A DNA stretch of 64,000 bases from Trichobilharzia szidati (lineage: Eukaryota; Platyhelminthes; Trematoda; Strigeidida; Schistosomatidae): NCBI GenBank assembly GCA_944472155.2, contig OX235272.1:12694354-12758353 (forward strand), read 5' to 3'. The notes under the pieces were generated by a model, which made no database searches, was not told the origin of the DNA, and saw nothing but the letters and a program-made list of their open reading frames with translations. How positions within the stretch are numbered: position 1 is the first letter of the stretch; every line of letters starts with the position of its first letter. Both the position numbers and the translations under genes were made by a program. Below are positions 30,228 through 41,200 of the stretch, piece after piece.

Positions 30228-30725
30228 NNNNNNNNNNNNNNNNNNNNNNNNNNNNNNNNNNNNNNNNNNNNNNNNNNNNNNNNNNNNNNNNNNNNNNNNN
30301 NNNNNNNNNNNNNNNNNNNNNNNNNNNNNNNNNNNNNNNNNNNNNNNNNNNNNNNNNNNNNNNNNNNNNNNNNNNNNNNNNNNNNNNNNNNNNNNNNNNN
30401 NNNNNNNNNNNNNNNNNNNNNNNNNNNNNNNNNNNNNNNNNNNNNNNNNNNNNNNNNNNNNNNNNNNNNNNNNNNNNNNNNNNNNNNNNNNNNNNNNNNN
30501 NNNNNNNNNNNNNNNNNNNNNNNNNNNNNNNNNNNNNNNNNNNNNNNNNNNNNNNNNNNNNNNNNNNNNNNNNNNNNNNNNNNNNNNNNNNNNNNNNNNN
30601 NNNNNNNNNNNNNNNNNNNNNNNNNNNNNNNNNNNNNNNNNNNNNNNNNNNNNNNNNNNNNNNNNNNNNNNNNNNNNNNNNNNNNNNNNNNNNNNNNNNN
30701 NNNNNNNNNNNNNNNNNNNNNNNNN
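30228..30725. other. Assembly gap (about 500 N)
   Basis: 498 N as counted from the sequence lines. Content unknown. Confidence 0.99.
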
Positions 30726-30749
30726 TCACCCAATTTGGTTGTTTTTTTT

Positions 30750-32056
30750 CGATGAAAGCTAAAATAAGAATGAAGGCATGCAATATCCTCAGAATGAATG
30801 CCTTTGAAGCTGATAAGGCTGCTCAGATCAAGGAGGAAAACAGAGACGATATGGCTAGGGATTTTTGTAAGAGCAGATGGAATAGATGTGAACTCTTGGA
30901 ACTGTAAACTAGAGCAGCCGTAAACTACTGCAGTCACCCGGAGGACAGCTACAAGCTTACAGAGGCAGTGAGTGGCTATGATGATGTAACCAGTAGCAGC
31001 CAAAGCCCTAATGCAGTGGGAACCAATTTCATCCAGGATCATGACAACAAGATTCAACTCGAAAGGAAGCAAGGAAGGTTGCAATCATCCAGTGATACGT
31101 ACAATGCTACAAACAAAGCGAAACAAGAGAAGGAGAGAGAATTCTCCAGACTACTGCGAACCAAAATAGGCAAGACTCAAGCAAGATAGTGTGACTTGGA
31201 AATAGGCGATGTGAATGCCAAACTGGGTGCAGACAAAGTATGAACAGAACTCATGATGTGTTGAGTGGCTCTCGTCAAAATTTTAATGAGGACGCAGAAT
31301 TATTTGCAAATTTCTGCTACTTTATTGATATTGTGTTTAGAGGCAGTGTGTACATGCACAAGTATATGTACAAGGCGACATGGCTGTCCCCAAATGGAGA
31401 CGTCAGAAATCAGATCTAGTTCTTCTCAGTCTCAAAAAATGAAGAGGTAGCCTGCTGGACACAATATCAAGAAGAGCTGATGGGGACTCAAACTCTTTTC
31501 TAGAGAAAATTACTCTCAGGTTCACGTTGAAAGCTCCCCAAATAACCGGAGTCAAACAACAATCCAAGTTCAATACACACAAAAACTGAAGGATGATGCT
31601 ATAAAGGACACTTTCACTCCAACTAACATACCAAAGTCTAAGACACTATGTCGCATCACTGAGGAAATACCAGTGAAAGAAGACTGGAACTCTCTGAAAT
31701 TGACGTTGATGTAGACGTATACGGCTGTCGTGGAAAAAAAGAAGAGGCAGGACACGGAATAGCTTTCGGTAGATGCTTGGAAGCCAGTAGTGAAGAGAGG
31801 GATGGTGAAACAGGAGGTGATCTGATTCCAAGATAGACAACAGAAGAAGCTGTGTTAAATGTACAGCGTAATGGATGAAAAACTGTAGAAGAGTGAGAAG
31901 AAAGACGAAACACCATTCTACGACACGAAGCCGAAGCACAACAGGACTCAGATAAAGCAAGTCTCAGGATCTTATATTAGACAACCAAGTCTTCATCAGG
32001 GAAAGATAAACACAGATGCCAATAGCGCAAAATTTTGGAAGGAAGAAAAGGCACCT
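30750..32056 (+). pseudogene. RTE-like endonuclease and linker region, decayed
   Basis: Pieces of the apurinic-type endonuclease domain are recognisable: ADKAAQIKEENRDDMARDF and CKSRWN near 30805-30880, GDVNAKLGADK near 31205-31235 (corresponding to the conserved GDxNAKxG motif), and FANFCYFIDIVF, KATWLSPNGDVRNQI near 31300-31410 (TTWxSPD-type motif). The linker follows to about 32050, where a younger RTE copy is inserted. Stops and frameshifts throughout. The RT part resumes at 32511. Confidence 0.65.
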
Positions 32057-32510
32057 TATTATTATTATTGTTCCCTTGGGTTCCTAGTGGAACATAGGGA
32101 TTCCACTGCACGTCTCCACTTGCTTCTGTCTTCTGATGTACTTTTCACCTGCATCTATGTTAATCCATACTGTTTCAGTTCCTCCTCACACGATCTCCTC
32201 CATGTCACACTTGCACTGACGTCCCACGCGCCGCTTCCCTTTCGGCTTCCACTCGACCACTGGCCTGATGCGCGATGTCACCCAGCGAGTGGCCTCCTCA
32301 GCCAGTGAGTGAGTGTCCAATCCATCTCCACTTTCTCCTGCATATTTGTTCGGCGATTGCTTCTTGTTTTGTTTGTTTCTTCCCATAGTTTGTTTCTTGT
32401 TGGTTCTTGTTCTTTCCGGCGGCCATCTGATCTTCAGTATAGAGCCAGCGAAGACAGTTAGTTAGTTGTTGATAAAGGTGTGCAACAGGCTGTTGGAAAT
32501 ATTCTCTGGA
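32057..32510 (-). mobile_element. RTE-like copy (-) nested in an older RTE (+)
   Basis: The inverted 3' end (ttattattattattgttccc, cttgggttcctagtgg) is at the left and the copy is truncated at ggaaatattctctggat. Flanks aaaggcacctt (32048) and aaaggctacctt (32513) look like a target-site duplication with a one-base indel. 32186-32386 keeps 66 open codons of C-terminal sequence, including QSPNKYAGESGDGLDTHSLA in a shifted frame. Confidence 0.8.
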
Positions 32511-33490
32511 TAAAGGCTACCTTGTGAAACTACTAAAGAAGGACGACTTAGGTCTCTGCAAAACTGGTGCGGAATCATGCTCATATCGACGTCAAACAGA
32601 ATATTAAGTCGTGTCATCCTGGTAGGACTAAATGGTGTTTTGAATACAGAACTTCGCCTGGAACAAGCTGAATTCAGGAAAATCAAATCTCAACTCTAAG
32701 CATCATCATCATCATCAACGTCGAACAGAGCATAAAAAGGCAGCCACATTTCCAATTCAACTTCATCGATTTTGAAAATACCTTCGACAGCGTTGACGAC
32801 GAAGTGATTTGGAAACTATTTCAAATCTATAGCGTGCAGTACCCCAAATCTTCATCAATCTCATTCAACAGCTTTATAGTAATGTCAGATATCAAGTGAC
32901 TTACAATGCAAAACTCAGCAATATCTTTGAAGTGAAGACAGGAGTAAGACAAGGCTGTTGTGTAATATCACTGATGATACTCCTAATTAAGGTGGACTGG
33001 ATTATACGAGAGACGATGTTGGGGGTGGGGGGGGGCGGCGAGTAGATAGGAATACACTGAAATGATTTATGTCTAATACCACACAAATTCTAAAACCTAC
33101 TGGTGAAAACCAACAGTTTGAAAGAAGAAACACAAGACTTCAAGCGAACATAGAGAAAACAAAAATAGTAAAGATAAGTAACTGACAGCAACAAGCATTA
33201 TTCATCACCAAACAGAAAATATGTAAAGGAAGTCGTCTGTTTCGCCTACCTGAAAGAAGAACTGTGTCAACTACAAGTGTGGCACAGCTGAGGATATCAG
33301 GTCCAGCCTGAATCGGAAAGCAAGGAAGTCGTGCATTACTTTGAAATCTGTATGGAGATCTACAGTGCATGCATGACTCCAGGTACAAGATCCGAATATT
33401 CAACACTAATGTAATGTCGAAGCCTCTGTATGTTTCTGAGCAACAGCGCGCGACTTTGATCAACATATGCCTCCGTTGGTCTGATTAATA
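32511..33490 (+). pseudogene. RTE-like RT domain, continuation of the older + element
   Basis: VKLLKKDDLGLCKT near 32530, FIDFENTFDSVDDEVIWKL near 32765-32815 (catalytic motif A region, with the Asp of FDF retained as DF), FINLIQQLYSNVRYQVTYN near 32850-32905, VKTGVRQGCC near 32933 and KVDWIIRE near 32990. Thumb remnants continue to about 33480. Frames shift many times. Older than its nested partner. Confidence 0.75.
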
Positions 33491-33758
33491 ATGATCAGAT
33501 AAGCAAAAAAAGAATTATAGAAACCAACAAAAACAATAGCCTATTGCTCAACAAATATGTTGAATATTGCAAAAATATTCATTCAGACATCTATAAAACA
33601 CAAAATAATCGAACAAAGAACATTCTTTTCGATAAATTCCTCTTCCAGGCTTTACAATTATATACATGTGTGTTTATATACACAGAAAATTTTAAATTAG
33701 TAATTAATAACAATATTAGCGTTTTTTTAATTAATTACCACCAGTTACAAAGAAAGCC
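33491..33758. other. Unassigned AT-rich sequence
   Basis: No supported feature. Confidence 0.3.
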
Positions 33759-34210
33759 TTGTTCTTACAGATGCAGTTCCTAGGAGACAACACCAGTGAG
33801 ATACTGACACATCGCCTCAGAGATGCGGTAAAAAGAGCATTCCCTGCTGCTCAATTACGCTGTATCTTTAAAACCACTCCTCTTCTGTGTTCGGGAATAA
33901 AAGACAAACTGCCTAATTTCGCCTCTTCCATGTGTATATACCAATTTAACTGCTCCTGTGGAGTGAGCCAGTTACTTGCATAGGCCGTACAATTAGGCGT
34001 GTTTCTCGTCGAATTTCCGAACATCACCCTGCCTGGTTAAGCAAAGGTCAAACAAAATCTATTCGCAGCGCTGTTCTGTCTCATCTTGTGGAGAGAGAGA
34101 GTTCGACTACTAAATACTGCTGAGGCTGTGGGGATCAATATTAATAAGCCTAATTTATGCATCCAAAAGAAGTTAGTTCAGTCAATATCATTACCTTGGT
34201 CGTCCAGGTT
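33759..34210 (+). pseudogene. PLE GIY-YIG domain, frameshifted
   Basis: First part in frame: MQFLGDNTSEILTHRLRDAV, FKTTPLLCSGIKDKLPNF, then SSMCIYQFNCSCGVSQLLA and a stop. A frameshift at the YIG position (cagttacttgcataggccg, readable as TCIGR) moves the remainder to other frames: FPNITLPG, LNTAEAVGININKPNLCIQK, LVQSISLPW. The linker and Cys cluster match the other PLE copies. It is the 3' part of a 5'-truncated element ending in the motif at 34428. Confidence 0.8.
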
Positions 34211-34480
34211 TGAATAATCCCGAATTATTGTGAAATTTCCCTAATTTTAGTTGATATTCTATTCACTGTTATATCTTTGTTATTATTATAATTTAAGCAT
34301 CTTTAATGAACTGTAATTGTATTGATCATACTTTACAAATCGATATTATTTAAAAAAACGCTAATATTGTTATTAACAACTAATTTAAAATATTCTGTGT
34401 ATATAAACACACACATATATATAATTGTAGAGTCTGGAAGAGGAATTTATCGAAAAGAATATTCTTTGCTTGATTATTTT
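34211..34480 (+). mobile_element. PLE 3' region and terminal repeat
   Basis: AT-rich 3' untranslated region ending in acatatatataattgtagag, the same lead-in as at 10.99 and 47.93 kb, then the hammerhead-like module. Confidence 0.65.
34428..34472 (+). ncRNA. Hammerhead-like motif, PLE terminal repeat (decayed core)
   Basis: Helix III aagaa-ta-ttctt (34455-34466) directly after gaa (34452-34454); helix I gagt/gctt (34430-34433 with 34468-34471, with two G-T pairs); the core reads ctggaaga, one base longer than CTGANGA. Helix III differs from the 11-kb copy by compensating changes. Confidence 0.5.
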
Positions 34481-34855
34481 GTGTTTTATAAATATGTTGA
34501 AGGCAGCGAAGATGGGCTGGACGTACTCTGGCTTGAGCTGTGTGCATGATGCTAGGCCCTCAAGCAAGACCCAAATAAATGCAAAAAAGCCGCAGTTTAA
34601 ACGAAGGCAGAAGTATACCGAAGAGTATTGTGGCGTGCAATAGAATGCTCAGGGAGTCAGACTGACACGTACGTATATAAGAAGGCGTAAAAAGCTGACA
34701 GACACACACACGCAGTCCAGGTTGGTGGGCGTTTACGTAAGGAAAACCAATCATCATATGACAGTGATAAACTTAGCAAGATGGAGGTGATATTTGATTG
34801 GTAGGTTAACAGAGTGTTGTCAGTTGTAAATAACAAGTGTGTTGTCGTCCTAGAT
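34481..34855. other. Unassigned sequence
   Basis: No recognised repeat or gene. There are short open frames only. Confidence 0.3.
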
Positions 34856-34859
34856 TTGG

Positions 34860-36430
34860 AGAGTAAAGTAAAAACAACATAAATCTAAATAAGCTCTCTT
34901 TGACAAAAGCCGAGTCCTGGGTCACTAACTGGTTGAATTCCTACTTCTCTAACAGAATGCAGTACACCATATACAAAGGTAAATCCTCCTCTGCTGCACT
35001 CACTGAAGCCGGTATCCCCCAAGGTGTTGTACTCTCCCTACTTCTCTTTTCTTTCTTTCTACATGACTTATCATCTTATTTTATGATTACAGATTGATGC
35101 CACACCGTCTTTTCAGTACAAGTATGGAATTTTCAGTATGGATATCGGTAGCCCACTTTTGCAGGCCCACCATAGATATCGGGTGTGCGTCGGCAGCGGG
35201 GCGAACCCCGGTCCATGTGCATGGTCGGCGAGAGTCCTAACCATTGTGCCACCGACGCACAAATGACATTAATTTTGTCAAATATGCTGACGACCTGACA
35301 GTATCTTTGCCTGTCAAATGTCAAAGTGACTGCTCTAAACTTAATGGCTTCTTGTCAGAAATCAGCCAGTGGTCCAAGGAAAACGGTCTCACCTTAAACC
35401 CCTCCAAATGACAAACAGTCAATTTCACCTTCAAGCATGAATCCGACCTAAACAAACTGGTTGGATCTCACGAGGTGTGCAACATAGATGGCACTGAAAT
35501 AGAAACCAAGTCGGAAATTAAATACCTAGGCGTAATTCTATCTGCTGATCTCTCCTGGTCGTCTCATATCTTGACGATTTCTAAGAAAATACTATACCGT
35601 CCCACCTTCTACATCAAGAAGTTAACACGAATGTCTGGTATAACCCAACGCAACACTTACTCCTACAATTCGTTAACTCTCGCATTCTGACTATTCATTC
35701 TCTATTGTTCCCCTTTAATTTTCGATCGAGCTATTGAAGAAAGACTATAACATCATATTACGCAGGATGTTAAAGGTTGTCAACAGGATTAGCAACGTGC
35801 CACTTAACCAGCTTGTTAATATTCTGGTTGACAGGCACATGGACTCATGTGAAAATGGGCCAAATACATTTTATCTAACTCAAACCACTCTCTTCACTCA
35901 CAACTCTCCACTTGCATCTATTTCATCAGGCAAAACCAGAAGTCTATATAGAAAACTATATGCTCACACCAGCAAGTATAAAAACTCAACCATACCCTAC
36001 TTAGCTCGTGTTCTGTGCGATAAAGAAAGCATTAGGCGTTACATCTATAATTCATTAAATAGTCAGTAGAACAACTGGACCTCGTCTTTCCAACTCATAT
36101 CATTTATAGGTACAACATTTTCTTTCTTTCTTTTCCTTTTCTCTCTCTTTCTTTTCCTATTTTTTTCCGTTATGTGCTGCTTTGTTTCTTTCTCTCGCTT
36201 ACGCCAGTAAATATGATAGCACCTTCTTTTCTAACCCTTTCAAACACTGTTCAACTTTGACTTTGCTACCGACATGCCAATATGTTGTTGTCATAATGAA
36301 CTGAGATTCCCTTAATCTATGTAGAATTCTATTTATTGATAATGTACTAACTGGATGCAATACTGTAGTAAAAATGCTGAGAATTCCATTCTGTATCACA
36401 AGTACTGTTTTGGAATAAAGCAAATTATTA
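34860..36430 (+). mobile_element. CR1-like copy (+), 5'-truncated, carrying a SINE2 insertion
   Basis: RT pieces: TNWLNSYFSNRMQYTIYKGK and EAGIPQGVVLSLLLFSFFLH (34915-35075, PQG motif), FVKYADDLTVSL after the insertion (35275-35310, catalytic YADD intact), NGLTLNPSK near 35385, IEIKYLGVILSADLSWSSHI-like near 35500-35565 and SLYRKLYAHTSKYKNSTIPY near 35940-36000. The 3' end is ggaataaagcaaattattat near 36411-36430. Frames are broken. Of SR1-type judged by motif. Confidence 0.85.
35077..35262 (-). mobile_element. SINE2 head and extra sequence inserted in the CR1 copy
   Basis: 35165-35262 is the inverted SINE2 head (tgcgtcggtggcacaatgg, accggggttcgccccgc). 35077-35160 is not seen in other SINE2 copies. 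Comparison with the CR1 copy at 50.1 kb fixes the insertion between catcatctt and aaatgac. Confidence 0.7.
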
Positions 36431-36639
36431 TTATTTATGATCTTCAAGTGACAAGCTGAGTATTTCTATCGACGAAAATATTAATATTAAATTCTTGGTG
36501 GGGAAAATTGACGCTTTCTACAAAAGGTTAAACAACTGATGAGCAATCTAAGCAATCTTAGTGTGAATCTCTGAGTTTCAAAAATAATTTGCAACTCTGC
36601 ATTAATTCGTTAATCTTGAACTTCTTTATTTTTTCAGGT

Positions 36640-36835
36640 TTAACCATGGACTGATAGCACTGAGAGAGCGCCACTGAAAACCACGAAGTACCGGACAGTT
36701 AGTTATTTTGTCCCATTTTAGGACTCATCGACAACACTACACACCCACCAGAATTCGAACACAGGACCTACCAGTTACAAGGAAAGCTTTTAGACCATTC
36801 AGCTAACTCTTCAAAGTTATTCTGATGATCGCTAG
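36640..36835 (-). mobile_element. SINE (-), left half of a diverged palindrome
   Basis: ggtttaaccatggactgata (inverted 3' end), the hammerhead region (tgtcccattttaggactcat), the inverted B box (agaattcgaacacagg). The core reads TCGATGA with a clean helix II (gtcc/gggac), without the A-rich change of other copies. Confidence 0.65.
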
Positions 36836-37075
36836 TGACTGGCTAAAGGATGTAGGCGTCCCCAGAGCTCCAGGGAGGAGTCATGACCAGTGGGTTCCTC
36901 ACTGTCCGGAGTAAGGAAAAATACTCAACGATGACATTGCATGGTGGTTGTTCTAAAGTCATGAATTTATAAGAGTTAGAATTCATGGACCACTAAATCG
37001 AGTCCGAGTGTCTGAATGGCATACGAGCTTACCTGGTAGGCAGAAGGTCCTGGGTTCTTGCACTGGTGGGTACAT
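36812..37075 (+). mobile_element. SINE (+), first part, interrupted by an RTE copy
   Basis: 5' block (gatcgctagtgactggc, catgaccagtgggttcc), gaattcatggaccactaaat, A box (gagtgtctgaatggcatacg), B box (cctgggttcttgcactgg), ending ggtgggtacat. The unit resumes at 37882. Confidence 0.7.
37065..37075 (+). repeat. Target-site duplication, left (RTE in SINE)
   Basis: ggtgggtacat, identical to 37882-37892. Confidence 0.85.
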
Positions 37076-37881
37076 TATTATTATTGTTTCCTTTAATTCC
37101 TAGAGGAACATAGGGCTTCAGCCGTGCGTCTCCATTGCGTTCGGTTCTCTGCCAAAGTTTTCACCTGGCTCCAAGTCTGCCCACACACTTTCATCTCCTC
37201 TTCACATCACCTCCTCAAACTCACCCAACCTCGTACTGACGACAAACTCGCCGGTTCCCTTTCGGGTCCCACTCGATCAATGGCTTGTCTTGCGATGTCA
37301 CTCACTTGATGGTTTGTTTCCTCAGAGTATGGCCAGCCAATCAATCCATCTCCATTTCTTCCTGCCTGCCTATTTGTTTCACAATCGGTTCCTGCTGTGT
37401 TGGTTGGTTCGCTCATTGCCAGAGATCCCTCTCTGTTCCTGATCTTTCCTGGCTGGCTGGCCATCTCATCTTCAGTGGTATTGGTATTGAGCGAAGACAA
37501 CTAGCTGTTGATGAAGGTCTGTAGTTTGTTTGAGATGCTCTTCATGACGCGCAGTGCAAGTCTCTGATCCATCCGTATAGTGAGTAGCACTGACTGACTT
37601 CACATTGGAGTTGAAAATCCGGATCTTCTCTTCGTTTTGACGCTGACTGAGTAGGGCTGTTGACCTCCTGCACACAGACTTGAGAGTAGTGAAAGCTTGT
37701 CTTGCTTTTCCGATTCTCGCTGCTTTGATATCCTCGTCAGTTCCGCTGGCCTTTAGTTGAAACGATGCTTCCCAGGTAGGTAGTTAAATAAGTTGTTTCT
37801 TTCAGGTTCGTTCCATTTATGCTGGCTGATTGTTGTCTGTTGTTGTTGGTGGTGGTGGTGGTGTTGGTGGTGTTGTCCAGG
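37076..37881 (-). mobile_element. RTE-like copy (-) inserted in a SINE
   Basis: Inverted 3' end with (ATT)n at 37076-37085 and ctttaattcctagaggaaca; truncated at ccaccaccaccaac (37840-37880). Flanked by an exact 11-bp duplication of SINE sequence. Same subfamily as 6.7 kb. Frames broken, for example by ggatggatcag near 37570 (inverted). Confidence 0.9.
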
Positions 37882-38035
37882 GGTGGGTACATACTGATAG
37901 TGAATTCGAAACTCGGACAGACAAACTTTCCAGTACTCTTTCGTTAGTTTTTATTGGTCCTCCAAATGACGTCAATCCGTGGTTAAACTCGATGCAAATG
38001 TGAAATCCCTACAAGCGAACTCTCAAAAACTTTAT
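37882..38035 (+). mobile_element. SINE (+), second part after the RTE insertion
   Basis: Begins with the duplicated ggtgggtacat, then tactgatagtgaattcg (decayed hammerhead), cagtactctttcg, gacgtcaatccgtggttaaa and the 3' end near aactctcaaaaac. Confidence 0.7.
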
Positions 38036-38499
38036 TTCTCTCAATAAAATGAAATGTTATAGCATGTCATGTAGTTAGTTATGTTTTTTTTAAATTTAAA
38101 TATGATAAGACATATGCATCAAATCAATCAAATCAATCAGTCAGGCATAATGGGAAAATAAAATTTACTTAGTGATCAGCCATTTTTCATCCATTCCAGT
38201 AACTTCATTCAACTTGTTGTTCAATTGTGACTACATTCCACCTGAAGAGTAAGTAGGTTGATGTGACCAAAATTCTTCATATAAGCACGATTGTTATTGT
38301 TTAGGTTTGCATTGCATGAAATAGTAGAGTAGTTTATTGAAGTAAGAGGTTAATACTAATTGGCATCATTTTGGACGTTAACTGTCGAAAAACATAAGGG
38401 ATACGAAAGAATCTTGTAAGTATAAGGGAGATTGTTTGGGTTTCATCTGAGTGTTGAATTTAAGATATTCGTTATAGAGTGTTGATTTGAAGACACCGT
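38036..38499. other. Unassigned sequence
   Basis: Nothing recognisable. Confidence 0.3.
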
Positions 38500-39460
38500 G
38501 TGTTTTGCGTCACATTTCCAAATGAGACAGTGAAGAATCTAGAAGACCTTGATTTCGCGTGTGGATGATTTATGTTTGATGTGACGCAAAATCGAAGACT
38601 CACAAGCGAAAACCGACAAACTGGTCGAAGAAGGAGCTGGAGAAGACAGGACTCCAGGTGAACATAGACAAGACGGAGGTTGTGAAAATAACCAACCAAC
38701 AACAACAGCAACATCCACGGCCATCACCATCAACGAGAGGGATTTGAAACAGGTTACTTCATTCACTCACTTATCTAGGGAGCATTGTCTCAACTACAGG
38801 CAGGTGGAACAGACGAGGATGTCAAATGGAGAATCAGGAAGGTAAGAAACACATTCATCAACCTGAAACCAATCTCGAAATCTTCCGCTGTCGCTCAACC
38901 CAGCCAGCATCAACAACAAAGTGATTCGGATTTTCAATACAAACGTCAGTCAAGTCAGTCAGTCAGTTCTTCTATACGGATGGATCAGAAAGTTAGCGGC
39001 GGGTCACAAAGAATGAGTATTTCCAACAGCCTGTTGCAGACCTTTATCAACAACTAACTAACTGTCTTCGCTGGCTCTATACTGAAGATCAGATGGCCGC
39101 CGGAAAGAACAAGAACCAACAAGAAACAAACAAACTATGGGAAGAAACAAACAAAACAAGAACCAGGCGGCCAACAAATATGGAGGAGAAAGTGGAGATG
39201 GATTGGACACTCACTCGCTGAGGAGGCCACTCGCTGGGTGACATCGCGTGTCAGGCCAAAGCTCGAGTGGAACCTGAAAGGGAAGCGGTGAGTTGGTGGT
39301 CAGTGCAAGGGTGACATGGAGGAGATCGTGTGAAGAGGAGTTGAAATAGTATGGACTAACATGGATGCAGGTGAGAAGGACAGCAGAAGACAGAAGCAAG
39401 TGGAGACGTGTAGTTGAAGCCCTATGTTCGACTAGGATCCCAAGGGAACAATAATAATAA
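38500..39460 (+). mobile_element. RTE-like copy, 5'-truncated
   Basis: Similar to the 0.25-kb copy: tgaagaatctagaagacc, SHKIEDL-type frame near 38580-38620, LQAGGTDEDVKWRIRKVRNT near 38795-38855, FINLKPISKSSA, RIRFSIQT-like pieces, RKWRWIGHS near 39190-39215, and ttcgactaggatcccaaggg plus (AAT)n at 39449-39460. Frame breaks by gtcagtcagtcag and aactaactaactg-type duplications. Confidence 0.85.
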
Positions 39461-40028
39461 TCTGCAGTAACCGTTAAATACACATGCGAAGTTTATCGAT
39501 TTTAAATTACGTCTGTCATCCACGTGTTACGGTCAATATACGGTCGAACCTTGACACGACAACCTGTGTGACGATTTCCTAGTCAGACTAGTGATGTCTT
39601 TGTCATGGATCAGAAATCACTAAGCATATAATGCCTTAGTAACAAAGAAATATGTTAGTTTCAAGAAGCTGTATTTGTAGGTAGCTGTCTAGTTTCAAAG
39701 TACATTTCATCACAAACCCATGTTAGTTAAAGAACTAATTAATAAAAAGACTTCGTCCATCCTATAATTGTATTCTCTACAGTCTGTAATACTGAGTACT
39801 TATGGTCCCACCAATCATCGAACAGAAGAACACATTATGAAGAAATCACTGTTAGACTGAAGTCGTTGAGTTGCAATAATCCGCCATATAAAATTCTATA
39901 TCCTGTGAAATAGTGACATAGTGCCACTGCCATCCAATTCGTTATTGAGCGTCATCATCTCTTAATAACTGAGTAACGGAATACCCAAAAGGTAGAGAAG
40001 ATATCCTATAAACTAGACAGAAATGAAA
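39461..40028. other. Unassigned sequence
   Basis: No supported feature. Confidence 0.3.
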
Positions 40029-40735
40029 AAAAAACGGAACATAGGGCTTCAGCCGTGCGTCTCCATTGCCTTCCGTTCTCTGCCAACGAATTCACCTGGC
40101 TCCAAGTCTGCCCACACACTTTCATCTCCTCTTCACATCACCTCCTCCAAGTCAACCACCCTCGCACTCACGACCAACTCGCCGATTCCCTTTCATTCGG
40201 GGGCTAGTGGAGCAATGGCTTGTCTAGTGATGTCACCTGATGGTTTGTTTCCTCAGAGTATGGCCAATCCATCTACAGTTTTCTTCCTTTGGAGTTCAAT
40301 CTGGCGGTCATTATCCTGGACGAGATTGCCTCCCATTGCACCAGGGCCTTCGTTGCCGTTGGTGGCATCATGATAGCCACGCCCTCGGTGTGCATGTGGT
40401 TATCCTCTGGTTGACCGGAGTAGATCACTGACTCACCCGTTGACAATTTGGTGAGTCCATTCCCGTTCCATCTGCTTTCACATATCCCCAGTACTTGAAT
40501 TCCGTATCTTTTCATTTCGTTTGTGATCTGGGCAGCTTTGTCAATATCGTACATGGTGCGGACATTCCATGTCGCCACACAGACTTTTTCTTTTTGCGCA
40601 AGGAGATTCGTCGTGCTGAAGTTTCTGTAGCAACTTTGTTTACAGGGTGGGGTTGCTAGCCTCACGCCTGAGAAAGGGATTGTTGCATTAAAATAAAGTT
40701 TAGCGAGAAGCGACCTTGAGGGTTGCTCCCCTTAA
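40029..40735 (-). mobile_element. Internally deleted RTE-like element (-): 5' endonuclease start joined to 3' end
   Basis: 40273-40665 keeps 130 open codons of the 5' region: MRLATPPCKQSCYRN, then KVCVATWNVRTMYDIDKAAQ (the ATWNVRTM start of an AP-type endonuclease), ICESRWNGNG (catalytic Glu region) and GVAIMMPP. At 40270 this jumps to the last ~240 bases of the family (gagtatggccaatcc, ttcatctcctcttcacatca, cggaacatagggcttcagcc). The whole RT is missing. The upstream leader (gttgctagcctcac, tctgtagcaac) resembles the SINE2 body. The tail at 40024 is A-rich rather than AAT-rich. Confidence 0.75.
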
Positions 40736-41200
40736 AACCAAGAAAACAAGGAATAAAACAATCAGGACAACATCAGCACAGGATAATAATTCACAACAAG
40801 AGGGGTAACAAGCGACAACAACAATAATAATATCACAGTCAAGTACAGTTAACCAAAATGATACCAAAATCATAGACTCACTATTAGCTTATTATGAAAT
40901 TACAGCAACACAAACAGTCTAAATTTTTTTAAAGAGGTGCCATTCAACTAAAACATAAAAATACGGTCACTGGTCAGCTGATTATTAAAATGTATTAATT
41001 AATATGGCACACAACTGTGTTACCTTAGCTACAAAAGTGTTGAATAGAAGAGTGGTAAATATGAAAAGTAGGCATAATCGTGAATCAATACGGAAAGCAT
41101 AAAATGAAAAGAAACAAAGAAAAGGGGAAACGCTAATACTCTGTGCAAATTTGAATTTCAATGTGAGATTATTGAAATTTATCTTTCATTAGTTAACTCG
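40736..41200. other. Unassigned sequence
   Basis: AT-rich. The stretch just after 40680 may still be RTE leader. Nothing else recognised. Confidence 0.3.

Noticed and set aside
30134..31084. Long - strand frame upstream of the RTE endonuclease remnant
   Set aside because: The part outside the gap is antisense to decayed RTE sequence and shows no family signature.
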